A stretch of DNA of 64,000 nt from NCBI RefSeq assembly GCF_003473485.1, contig NC_053046.1, positions 1,932,001-1,996,000 of the forward strand. Reading direction: 5' to 3'. Source of the DNA: Medicago truncatula (lineage: Eukaryota > Streptophyta > Magnoliopsida > Fabales > Fabaceae). Of the stretch, positions 11,485 through 23,400 are shown in pieces. Within the stretch, counting starts at the first letter, position 1, and each line of letters opens with the position of its first letter. The translations under genes were made by a program, and so were the position numbers. The notes beneath the pieces were generated by a model. It was not told the DNA's origin and did no database searches. It was given only the letters and a program-made list of their open reading frames with translations.

Positions 11485-13051
11485 CGTCACCTTCTAACTG
11501 TTTGATCTTTTGTCTGAAAAGAAACACGTTTGATAGATTATTAGATAGAACCGTATAGTTCACGGGATCATATCATATCATCGTGTATTTACCCCCATAT
11601 TGCGTGTGGATGGATGTCATGTGCTCCAACATTTTTATTACAATATATATTGTACTTGTACATGTTTATTAAATTATACTATATTTAAAATTCTACTGAG
11701 ATATGATGTTTATTAATTAAAATATATAAGACTTAATCAATACAAGTAAACAAAATGATTCTCATGATTTTATTTCATTTGAAAATGTACAACTTGTCAT
11801 TTTGTATTATAAAAAATTAAAAGGATTTCTTTATACCCTATGAGTTAATGAAGGAGTTTTTTTAAAATGATTTCTATGTTTTTTTCTTTCTAATATTTGG
11901 ATTATTTTATTAGTATAAAATAAGAGTTTAATTGGGTGGATGGAGACAGTCTAAAACTGTTTTGCGCACACAATCAATAATAATTGCCAAACAATTAAAC
12001 TAAAATAAAATTAATAAAAAGAAATAGAAAATAATCGTGATGCGCGTATCGCGTATGTTAATGTTGTTACTCCTTCTATCATCTCTCTCTCTATCGTATT
12101 CTTCTCCCAAGAACTCTGCTATATTGTTTTTGCCTAACACAAACTCAAGTGCAGTTTTTCGAGAGAAAACAAAATATATAGATAAATTCATGCATGCTCT
12201 GTAATGGAAAATTGAACATTTTTATCGAAAGAAAAAAAAAAGTTGCATACTTTGCAGAAAGGTTCTTGTGCCATGTCTATAGTTCTTTAATTTCTTTGTG
12301 CTGCCTTCTTCCTTCTATCACGTGATACCTGCAATTGCGTTTTCAAGTTTTCCCAGCACCTCTTAAGTTGAAGTTTCATTGGCGCTCCTAAAAATAATAT
12401 CGGGTAAAAATCTGATTGATTCCTTTGATGCCCAATCGCTTTTAATAAATGTATATTAACTAAATTAATTTCAAAATATTTCAAATTGTTTTTTTTTTCA
12501 ATTTACTTCCATGCTATTGCTAAATCATCATTTAAAGTAAACAAGATACACTTAGTTTATAGAGACATCAAATTATATATATGAGACAGGATTCGAACCT
12601 CAAAATCAAACACTCCACTTATTCATTTTAAGAAGTGAATTTTTAACTTTTAATGACTACTTGACAAAAAAAAGTAAACGAGATATGACAGAAAAAGTGG
12701 AATAATAATTTTTTGTTTCATTTAATTTATGATAAACAATGACACCAAATAAAGTAGTAAGAATAAAATGAGAGAAAATTTATTAGATATAAGCCCAAAT
12801 GGTGCTTCGAGTAACATCTTAAAAACACTAAATATAATTACCAAACACATTTATTTATTCATTTGACGAAATTGCAAAGTCATTATAAATTTACACACAC
12901 AAGTGGAGATACTGAGGTTCGAACCCCAGTCATAGCATCCGGCCTAACAATTTCGACATTTTGTCAGTTGAGCGAGGATTTATGGATTCCATTTGATCTA
13001 CTCTGATGTAAATCTTTTTTTTTTTTCCGAGGCATTTTGGTATAAATCTTA
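11485..13051. other. Intergenic, upstream of AAE copy 1
   Basis: Promoter-side region of the AAE gene, A/T-rich. On the minus strand near 12287-12390 a short reading frame contains LKRCWENLKTQL, which resembles the helix of Myb/SANT or zeste-like DNA-binding domains found in plant transposon proteins, but it is too short to call. Motifs such as GATTCGAACCTC (near 12590) and GTTCGAACCCC (near 12917) resemble tRNA/SINE T-loop sequence without a full tRNA around them. Confidence 0.4.
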
Positions 13052-13871
13052 GAGTAGATTACACTCTCCTCCCTTCAAAGATGTTTGGATTACACTCTAC
13101 TCCCCTCTTATGTTAAAATATACACTACCCAAATCATATTAGAAAACATTTCACTCCCGTCCCTTAAGAGAAGCCTCAATTACATTCCTCTCCCCTCTTT
13201 TGTTAAAATCTACACTTTACTCCCTCAATATTTTTTTATTTCTAATAATCTTGCAAAAAAATAAATAAATCTAACACACTTCGAAAAAAAATAGTATTGA
13301 TGTATATATTTTAATATAATCAAAATTTGAATACATATTTTTAGCTATTTTTTATTCACAATTTCAATAACATATAGTTTTAAACCCTATTATAAAATAT
13401 GAAAAAACCAAAGATAAAATTAAAATATGTGAAAATTTATTAAATACAATAAAGTATGATTATTTAAAAGTTAATTTTATACTATAAATTATAAAATTAA
13501 TAGCAAAATATTTAAATTTAATTATCATTGAAATTTAAATTATAAAGAAATGATTTTTTTTTTTTTTAAGATGAGTTTCTCTAGCCGTTAAGCTACTTGA
13601 CCAAAAATTATGCATTATCCCTTACCAAATAAGCTAAGCTCACGTGGACATGATTTTATTTTTTTTAAATGGTGGTTCAAAATTATTAGTATATATCATA
13701 AAAATATTTATTTATTTTAAGATTAAAGTGTAATGCGTTGTAATTCAAGCATCTTATAGGAAAGGGGAGTGTAAATTTAACTTTTCAAAAGATAGGAGTA
13801 TATATTTTAACATAAGAGAGGAGGGGAGTATAATTCAAACATCTTTGAGGGGAGGGAGATGTAATTTACTC
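13052..13871. mobile_element. Mutator-type non-autonomous TIR element, 820 bp
   Basis: The left end, GAGTAGATTACACTCTCCTC, and the complement of the right end, GAGTAAATTACATCTCCCTC, begin inverted repeats of about 85 bp that share AAAGATGTTTG and CTTATGTTAAAATATA. The flanks carry a perfect 9-bp duplication TAAATCTTA (13043-13051 and 13872-13880). The interior is A/T-rich and non-coding. A truncated relative appears to start near 63556. Confidence 0.85.
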
Positions 13872-13880
13872 TAAATCTTA

Positions 13881-14485
13881 TCTCTTTTTTTGTTTTTTTT
13901 TGAAGAATTATTATCTTATCTTATTCAATATAATAAATTATCCACTACAAACTTGTACTATATTTTTTTTTTCGAGGCATTTTGATATAAATCTTATCTT
14001 ATCTTATTCATGATAATAAATTATCCGCTACAACAGTTCATACCGCCAAACACATAATAGAGGAGTTATGTCATAATCACACTCTAGTTGGTCTTATAAA
14101 TGACTCCCATAAAAATATTTACTGTTACAGTGATGTAGTAGAATCGAATTCACTTTATTTTTCCAACTTTATCCACACAAACCAACCACGTTACAATAGC
14201 TTCCCTGTCAATTGGATTGAACAAAAAAAATCCTTTTGACCCACCACATATTTCTCATACATTGATACGTAAACAACGTTATGAACCAACCAATGACTAC
14301 AAATACACAACTGTGCTCCTTGTGCTAAAAAGAAGAGCGAGGCAAACATTTTTTTCCTATAAATTTAGTCGCTCTCTGTTTAGCAGGATACCGAACTCCG
14401 AACTCATAAGTTATAAACTTTTTCAAGAAGAGAACCATGGAGGATGGTAAAAGGTTGAAATAATTCTGACCTATCTAAAGTGAAA
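13881..14485. other. Intergenic, 3' side of cycloartenol synthase
   Basis: Around 13968-13999 the sequence TTCGAGGCATTTTGATATAAATCTTA repeats, in shorter form, the sequence that lies just left of the Mutator-type element at 13052, so the insertion site itself seems to be a duplicated segment. A 77-codon ORF near 14217 does not start at ATG and has no family character. The last part is the cycloartenol synthase 3' UTR. Confidence 0.4.
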
Positions 14486-17400
14486 TCAACAGGTCTGCAA
14501 TACATGACGACGGTATTCTCCCAACGCCCATATGGGGAATATGTTTCTGTATGCAGCATAAGTGATCATGCAATTTTTGTTGAAGACTCCCATTATTTCC
14601 TGAAATGGTAGAATATTAACATGATTTAAAATATATACATGGGTAAAGAGGGAGTAAAAACAGAGTTATATGGTCTTCAACAATACCTCTTGCGGAAAGT
14701 CACCATTCTCCATTTGAGAATTTATCAAGCATACAGCTGCGCGGTGCAGTGGTGTTGGATCTCTCTTGGCCTGTTTCATTATATCGAAATGGATATCATT
14801 TTTATTCTTCTACAACAGAATCAGGATTATATATACAGATGTAATCAGATGCAATACGTTGACCAAGTAAGTATCCAATCATTTGGGAAAATGTCAAATC
14901 ATGTGACTAGTATAGAAACCCAGAAACCAGAATGTAGTGGCAAACAGAAAAGCAATCATCGTATTTCAGGGTGGCAAGCATCATAACAGAAAAGTAAAGA
15001 GCCATGACTATCATACAGATATTATCAGTGTGTTCATAAGTTTGCAAGATTTTACAAATAAAGCATTTTCTTATTAGTAGGAGTCAATTACATGAATTAA
15101 CCAACACTTGTATCATGTATGAAGTTTACAGATAGACGATTAACCTCTAATCTCCCTGAATTATTTAGCCTATAGATTTTTAGTCTCTCTATAGACCTCT
15201 AAATATTTGATTATCATGCATTTGGTCAACCCTCTGCACAAGTGTTGCATTGATTATTTACCAAACATGCCCAAATCACCTAAGACGAGACTCTACCATC
15301 TTCTTTTACAATAGGAGCTACCCTAGTTTTCATTAAAATGATTGTATTCCTAATCCTATCATGTTTTGAGTAATATTCTTCTGCTATGCAGGGCTTCCTT
15401 GTTAGCTCTTTACTGCTCAATATTCATACTCATACATACTCATGCCACATTACAATTTTTCTGTCACTAATTACACTCAAACATGCCTCCATCTCATTAA
15501 CCCTACTTGGGTCTTCTAGTCTCCTATCTCCGAACATTTTGTATGATAGGTCCAAGGTACTTAAAACATGATATTTGTGGTACTTTATGCTAAAACTTTT
15601 CTAATAATTCTTGTGGGATGCAATCAATCATGGATTTTTTGTTTGCCGAAAAACAGGCTAATGTTTGAATCCATTTGATGGTACTTAGGCTTGCTAATTA
15701 AGTGATCAATTTAAAATAAACTGTGGGAACCTAATATTGGTCTGTGTGGACAACAGCGAAGGCTTTAACCTTCAGGCACATGATGGGAGGTGCTAAGGTA
15801 ATACTTGCCTAAATCCCTTCTGCTATCACATGGTTATCATCACGCTCCATAGCTTACCCCATTGAGAGTTGTCATACGAGATTGAGTGAACAGGCAGGGA
15901 AGGCTTTGTCTTTCTTATTTTAGGAACCAGAGATCTCAGAGGTTTGCTCCGAACAAAGATTGATCATGTCTTCATCAAGTAAGATCAGTGCACTAAATTC
16001 GTATAATATGGTCATGTTTATTCTTACATTGTATACTCTCCAAATATTCATTCTAAGCTACAGTTTGTGTATCACTAACTAAATTTTAATTTTATATTAA
16101 TCCATCTAGTTAGCCTGTTGTCGTATGTTTCCAGTACTTGTCACCTAATCTTTAAAATTTTATTTATCGCTTCTCACGACTCTTCAACAAGAACAATCTC
16201 ATTTCCAACAAGCATTCCCTGTGAACCTGTGACAACCTCTCTAGCCTATGTTCAGTAAACAAATCCAGAACCTATAGAAAAATAAGGGCTCAAAACTGAC
16301 CCTTAATTCACACCTTTAGTTATTGGGAAGTCTTCAACATTCCCACCTAGTGTTGTAACACTAGCTGTGCCCCTCTCATACATTATATTATTCCCTTTCT
16401 ACATCAATAAAAGCCATGTATAAGTTTAATTAATCCCATCTACATCTCACCATCAATTTTCGTAACAGATATATAGCTTCATTGTTGATCTACCGGGGAT
16501 AAAACTAAATAGATTTATGTGATGTTGGTGTCCTCTTAATTTATTCTCAATCTACCAAAGTTCCACAGGTGACTCATGAGCTCCATCATCTATAGGTTGC
16601 ACAGTTTTGTATGTCCTCTCTGTTCTTAAAAAAAGAGATTAAATACTTCTCCTTCATTTATTTCTGATGTTGGAGTAGACCTAGAAAAACTATAAGGCTG
16701 TGTTTGGGAGTTTCGAGGGGAGGGGGAAGGAAGGGCTTTGGGAGGACAAAAATATAGGGGGGAAATTGAGAAATCTTTCACATTTTTTAAAAGACTATTT
16801 TTTTAGAGTGATAAATTAATGCTTATGATTAATATATTTTTAATTTTAAGAATATTATAACAACATATATTAAATTTGAAGAATTCACATAAACCCTCCA
16901 AAACCCCCCAAAGCCCTCCTCCAATACAATTTTTGTAGTTCCCCCAAAACCCCTCCAACAATGTCCTCTAGTTTTCCCACTTACTTCATCCTTTTTTTCC
17001 AAACTCTCCCCTCCCTTCCCCTCCAAACTCGCAAACAAAGCCTAAGAGAAACTATTAGGAAGGATCTAGAGATAAATGAGTTGGAGAAAGACAAGGTTTT
17101 TGACAGAACACTATGGTGTCGTTTGATTCATGTTTTTGATAGAACACTATGGCGTCGTTTGATTCATGTTTTGATAGAACACTCTGGCGTTGTTTGATTC
17201 ATATAGCCGACCCCACTTAGTGGAATAAGGCTTGATGGTTTCAAATCTCATAATCTTGTTAAAACTATATTTTTAGTCATCTTTTGTCTTTTTCCCCCAT
17301 TCCCTTCCACTCATCAATAGGTATGTTATCTAGTCTATACGACTATACACCTTACCGTTAACCATCCCCTTCAATGGTTTTTGTTGAGAAATCTCACATT

Positions 17401-20400
17401 TGATGAAGAACACGTGTTAATAAGTGGTGGGTAGGACCAACTCAAATTATAAGACGGTATCATAGTCTATCCAAGATCAGTTCGACCACCCGCTATCGGG
17501 CCACTTGGTCATGTTCCAAATGTCTAGTCCTGAGCGTGAATGTGTGTGTCTGTGTTAAAAAGTCTCACATTGGATGAGAGATGGCCTGAACATGTATCTA
17601 TAAGTGGTTGGTAGCCTTCACCTTACAAGCCAGCATTGTGAGGGTTGAGTTAGGCCTAACCCAATTTCTAAGAGTTCTATTTACCTACTCTGTTTTGCTC
17701 TATTTTCCTTTGATTCAAGCCTATGAGAGTTAAAAGAAAATTGCTGTCTTCATCAAAAGTTTATCAAAATAACTCTATAATCTTCCTTAGAAAAAAAAAC
17801 AAAAATATTAATAAACTTAAAAAATTATTAAACAACAATCATACTTAATTACCCATAAAATTACAAACCAAAAATGATGGTTTTGTTAAGAGTGACGTTG
17901 GTTTTAGATATCTAAATCAACAATAAATAATCACTAATCAAATTATTCTTTACCGTGTTTTTAGGGTATTGGGGGGATGGGCTTTGGTAGTGATTGGATG
18001 ATTTGAATTTAGAAATTATAAATAAATACGGTATATCTCAATCACTATAGCAGAACCAAATATATCTGTTAGTCGTAATATTCTTACTATCGTTTAGAAT
18101 GTCCTCAAAATTTTCCTTCAACAAATAAATTGTGAAACCAACTTTAATAAACATAACTTGTAGGGTGAGGTTATAAGTAAAACCAGATGGAAGGGGGAAC
18201 GGGAAAGGGCTGAGCCCTCTGCCCATACTCTCACACTCTCCATCCACAGAAGTGTAGTGTTGAATGCTGATATCAGATCTGGCGCGACAATGATGTCAAC
18301 TAGTAGTACCAACAGTCGATCATAGAGGATGATATGTTGTCGTTCTTATGAGACATTACAATTTACAAACATATATTATCTTTAAGTTTAAGCGCCAACA
18401 AGTTATTCTCACATGGTCACACCTCTCATGAATGATTTTCAATTTGAAAAACTAAATAGCAATCCTAAAACAAATGAAAAATATTGGCAATATTAGTACA
18501 ATTAAATAATTGTATCATTAATATGAATTTATTTAGCCAGAGACAGGCACACCTAAGCTATTTAATTAAATTGCTGAATAGTCCTTTGATTTAAATAAAC
18601 AGACTGTCAATATGACTAACTATTCTAAAACAAATGAAAAATGTTTTTGTGCAATAATAAACGAAATCAGTATAATGGCAGCACCAAAAAAGTTGCAAAG
18701 TTTGATTCATACCTGTTCAGCCTCAATGAGAGCCAGCATAGCCCACCCAGTGTTTACTACATGGGACCTGTTGCTTTCCAAATTTGAATACACCTGAACA
18801 GAGACATTGCTAAAGAAATGACTCGAGAAAACATTTACATAGTCAAAAGTAATCAAATATTCTCACTCAAGTATTATTTTAAAAATTGATGCAAAAGTAC
18901 ATTTCTAAGAACCAACAGCCTAAATGAAACTTCTGCAAGCAGTATAATTAATTAATCATTAAAAGGATAACAAAATACTAAATGAACTAAAATTCTAGAC
19001 AAATCCTAATTGGATACATAATCTTAATAAATTTAAATTTCTTAAACTAGGCGTCTTATCAAATATAAAATCCCTAAATGAAAGATATCAATGTCCTAAA
19101 TCACACAGCTATCAACTTGCAAAAAACTCTCATCCAAAATGTAAAAAATGTTATCTAAACAAGCCAGATTTAGTTGGCAAAAGTATCCTCCCTGATCAAT
19201 GTAGCATTTGCACAGGGCTGTATGTCCATTATACTAGGTAGCAATGTAATGGAGCTGTGAAAGAGCCAACATACTCATCAATATCATCCATTTAGTAGGA
19301 GATATGGTGGTGGCAACCATGCTGAAAGCTTTCAGGCGAGTTTACGGTGACGTGTTGCCGTGTGCGACACTAGGTTGACAAAGGGAGCAAAAGAGTACAA
19401 AGAACGACCAATTATGATTATTTTATGAAAAGGGGAACCAAAAGCTGACAATTTATTTTGTGGAACGGAAAGCTATAATTTCCTAATTTTGGGAGACTAA
19501 ACATATTTAACCCAACTATGAAACTCAACTGCATAGGTATGAACGTTACTGTTCACTAGTTGAGAATTGCCTTTATGCCAAATATTTTCATTTGATGCAA
19601 ACTAGGAAGACAATGGAGACCCAATGGTATTGGGATTAAGAACTATGCCATTGCTCAAGAAGAGTCTTGACTTTCTAATTCCCCACTTATAGATGACTAC
19701 TTCAAATAATGGACTCTTTATAGGAGACATGGTCTTGCATTATTACACGTACATACATTAGATTCTTGATTTAAATCCATTCTTAATTTTGCATACTCTG
19801 TTACACCTACATGCTTGAAACCATTGCTACAAGAGACCATAAGAGCATACATGTTCCAAGATATTAATTAAAAAAAACAAAAAAAAATACTTATTTGAAT
19901 AGGTTAACAAACAGGTGCTTATTATAGATTCTGCAATATAAAAAAGTGAGATTGACATTAAAAACGGCAAACTTGACCTTGTTTTGACATGAAAGATAAC
20001 TCTCTCCCCAACCACCAGATGGGAGCTGCTTCGACAGCAAAAAGTCACAAGCTTTACGGATGCTTAAGCAATTACTGAAACTCTTCCCAGCAGCAATCAG
20101 CCCTTTTACCCCAAACCAAGTGCCATAAGTGAAGCAAACTCCCCAAGAACCATACCTGTTTAGCAGTTTGAGTGGTTAGTGGTCAACTAAATGAAGTTCA
20201 GTTCCATTCTGAAATTGAAGCTGACAAAAAGATGAGTAGAGAAAACTTGTGATGCAGGGATACATAAAAGTTATATATAATATCAATAGAAAATCTTATT
20301 AAAATAGTGGTTTCCCATAAGGAGGAGCAAACCATGAACCATCTGAAGCTTGTATTTTTTCAATAAAGGCAGCAGCTTTTTCTATACAGCGTTGTATTTC

Positions 20401-23400
20401 TTCCCGACGATGCCCAGGATATAGTTTCCTAAATGTTGACAAAGCCTGAATTGCTGCTGAGGTACATTCCACATAACTATATAGCAAAGAATAAGGAAAT
20501 AAAAATAAAATTAAGATTGGAAATGATGGAGGGGATGAATGGAATAGGGAAAAAAATTGATATTCCACAAGTATTTGATAGCTTACGTATAATCAATAAC
20601 AATGTCGCCAAAAGTTTCAGCAGGATTGCATATCTGACAACAGGGAAGGCATTACCAAGATCAGTATTTTGTATTAATATTCAATTAAATTTAATACAAA
20701 AAACACCTCAAATTCTCAGGACCAACTAGAACCCTAATCTGAAATGTAAGTTATCCAAATGAAAAAAATATATATTTGTTCTAAAACATGATTCAACAAG
20801 TAGCAGCTTTTGTAACATCCATCCAAAACTTTGCTTGACAACCTGACAAATCAATGAATAAAAGTAGTTGAGGTTCTAAGACTTTCAAGTAGCCTAGTTA
20901 GATCATTTCCATTTTTTTATGATAATTGATTTGTATATAAATAGATTATCGCCAAACTTTAAGTGAAATCAAAGGAAGATAGATTACACTTAAAACTTAC
21001 CTACGACACGACATCTAAAGGGAGCTCAAGGAGCGCTGCTTTTAAATTAAAAGATTGAAACAAAAACAAAGTATATATTTTGTTTTTTCTAAAGCATGTG
21101 CCCTTTACCATCACATGCTTCACATTTCAAAGAAGATAAACTAAAACAAATGAAAGCAGGCCTAATTACGAGAGAAGGCTACCTCCAACCAGCTATAAGA
21201 TCGTGTGAGCTCATATGTTGCAAGGCCACCATCTTCATTCTGCAGTGAGTGGAAAAATAAATACATTTAACACATAAACTTTGTATTATACGAATCAAAT
21301 TGATAATCATCTCAAGTTGGCAATTAAAACTAATATCTTTTTTAATAAATTATAGCATTATACTTCAAATATTTTATAGGAAAATTTCTTCTCACTGCTT
21401 TTATAGTGACTTTGAACTGGAAAAAAAAATGGCAATGAGGAAGACGAAGGCGGTGATAAAGAGAAGGCTGAGGTTCCACCAAAAAGAAAGACTTCCGAGT
21501 AAAGATGATTAAAATGGCGATGATGGGGAGAAGATGATGGGAGACCCTTAAAAAATAGAGTTGGGTCCATTATTGGTCTTTTTCTATTAAAAAGCATTGC
21601 AAGCAAGGAAAAGCTAAATCATTTTCTTGGTCTTTTCTGAACAAATTACACTAGCACGTGTATTGCAAACATGGAAAAGCTAAACTAGAGAAACTATAAT
21701 TTTACAGTTAAGGAGCGATGGGAAAGTGTCATTGAAAGAGAAGAGTGAGGGTCAACGGGAAAAAGTGTTTGACAAAAGTCCTCTGATGCTTTTTCCTGTG
21801 AATTTGGTTAAACAGTTATGTCTCAATCACAAATCCATAAAACCATTTGAAGAACCGTGATTTATGTTAAGTAGGAACGGAACAAATAGCATAAAATAAT
21901 CACCATAATTTATTTGCTACGACTAGTATTCAGATAATCTGATTTGAATCATGAGGAATCTAACTACCTGTAATGAGATAATGACATTTACAGCATCATA
22001 TAATCTCTTTGCATCCAATGGTTCACCAACAATCTCAGGTGCAATTTTAGATAGCAATAGGACAGCCTGAAAAATGAAAATAGAAATCAAAATAAAGAAT
22101 CAAATAAGCAAGTCTAAATTTTTTCCATGAATAATTACTTTCAGTCCTTCAGCTGTGCAGTCAGATATTGGCCATCCATGATCTGCAGTTGAAAAGGGCC
22201 AAGCACCTTTTGAAATGTGACGGTACCATTTACTAAGATCACCAGGACAATCTTCTGAAACCTTTTAAGAAAGAGAAGAGATTATGGTCAACAAGGACAA
22301 ACCGATGCAACTTTTAATAGTAAATAAAAATAATTACCTGTGAATTCTTAATGAATGTATGAGCCTTTCTTAGAGTTGGACCAAATTCTTCAATTAGGTT
22401 AGTTGAAATAATTGCTTGGGCAATAAATGAAGTATCCCATAGTTGACTGCCATTGTAGCCCTGCAACAAAAATTAGTAATGCATAAATTTGTAATATTAA
22501 TTTATTTTATCAGACTTTAGCTTAGAAAAGTTTGATTGTGCTGTAACACTGGTTCCACATAATCATAACAAGACAACAGTTATGTGCAATTGAAAGAAAA
22601 AATCACTAGATAACTCCAGCAAAGGGAAATAAGTTGACTTGTATGTTGACCTGCATTTTCATGCCATCTTCAGCAATCCATAGATAATCATGGATCCTTG
22701 GAAGATGCAACTTGAAAGCCTCTGAATTTGGATCTTCTACCCAGCAGCAAAGCATATTTAACACCTAATAATAACCATTGGGAATAATAATAACTAAATA
22801 ATCAGTATTACTTTTCTCATACTCCTTCTCAAAGAGTGGAAGTAATAGACAATGAACAATTGAAGGGAGTCCCCGTAGAAGCTTGCCACCTCTCATGAAT
22901 TACCTTATTTACAGGACCTATGCAAATATAACGAGTATTCTCATCTTCATAATGTATATGCTCCATTACAGTCTCGACAGCCTTTTCTCTCAATTTTTTG
23001 CAAGGCCAATTCATGAAAATAGGTTCAACAACCTTGTGTAGAGTTGCCCAAAGAATATCTTGCACGAGTGGGTGAGGATAGTACAAGTCTTCCTGCACAA
23101 AAACAAAGGTAATCCTTTTGTAACTCTCACTTAACTCTAGCTAAATTAAATAGATAGTTGAATAGTAGAGAAATCAAATGACAAGTTCTATTTGTTAGAG
23201 GTGTGAAATTATTCACGAGTCTTTACTTAAAAGCTCAAGCTTTTGGGAGAGTTAGTCTATGACATGGTACCAAAGCCCAGATGAACAAGTGATCGCCACT
23301 TTAATCATGAATGCCCCAATTATTTTAAATAGGTACCATATTAGGTATATTGTTCCACTTTCAAGCTCAAAGGGCTCTTGCATAAGGGAGCGAATTAGAG

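Noticed and set aside
12287..12390. SANT/zeste-like fragment LKRCWENLKTQL on the minus strand
   Set aside because: Only about a dozen suggestive residues; no upstream or downstream domain continuation, so not annotated as a gene.
12585..12930. GTTCGAA-type motifs as tRNA genes
   Set aside because: No acceptor stem, D arm or anticodon arm can be built around them; they fit SINE-derived debris better. The same holds for the motif near 58350.
20299..20568. Oxidosqualene cyclase exon 14 read through to a stop, suggesting truncation
   Set aside because: A donor after TCATG and the matching acceptor at 20155 restore the conserved SDGSWYGSW in phase, so the stop lies in an intron.
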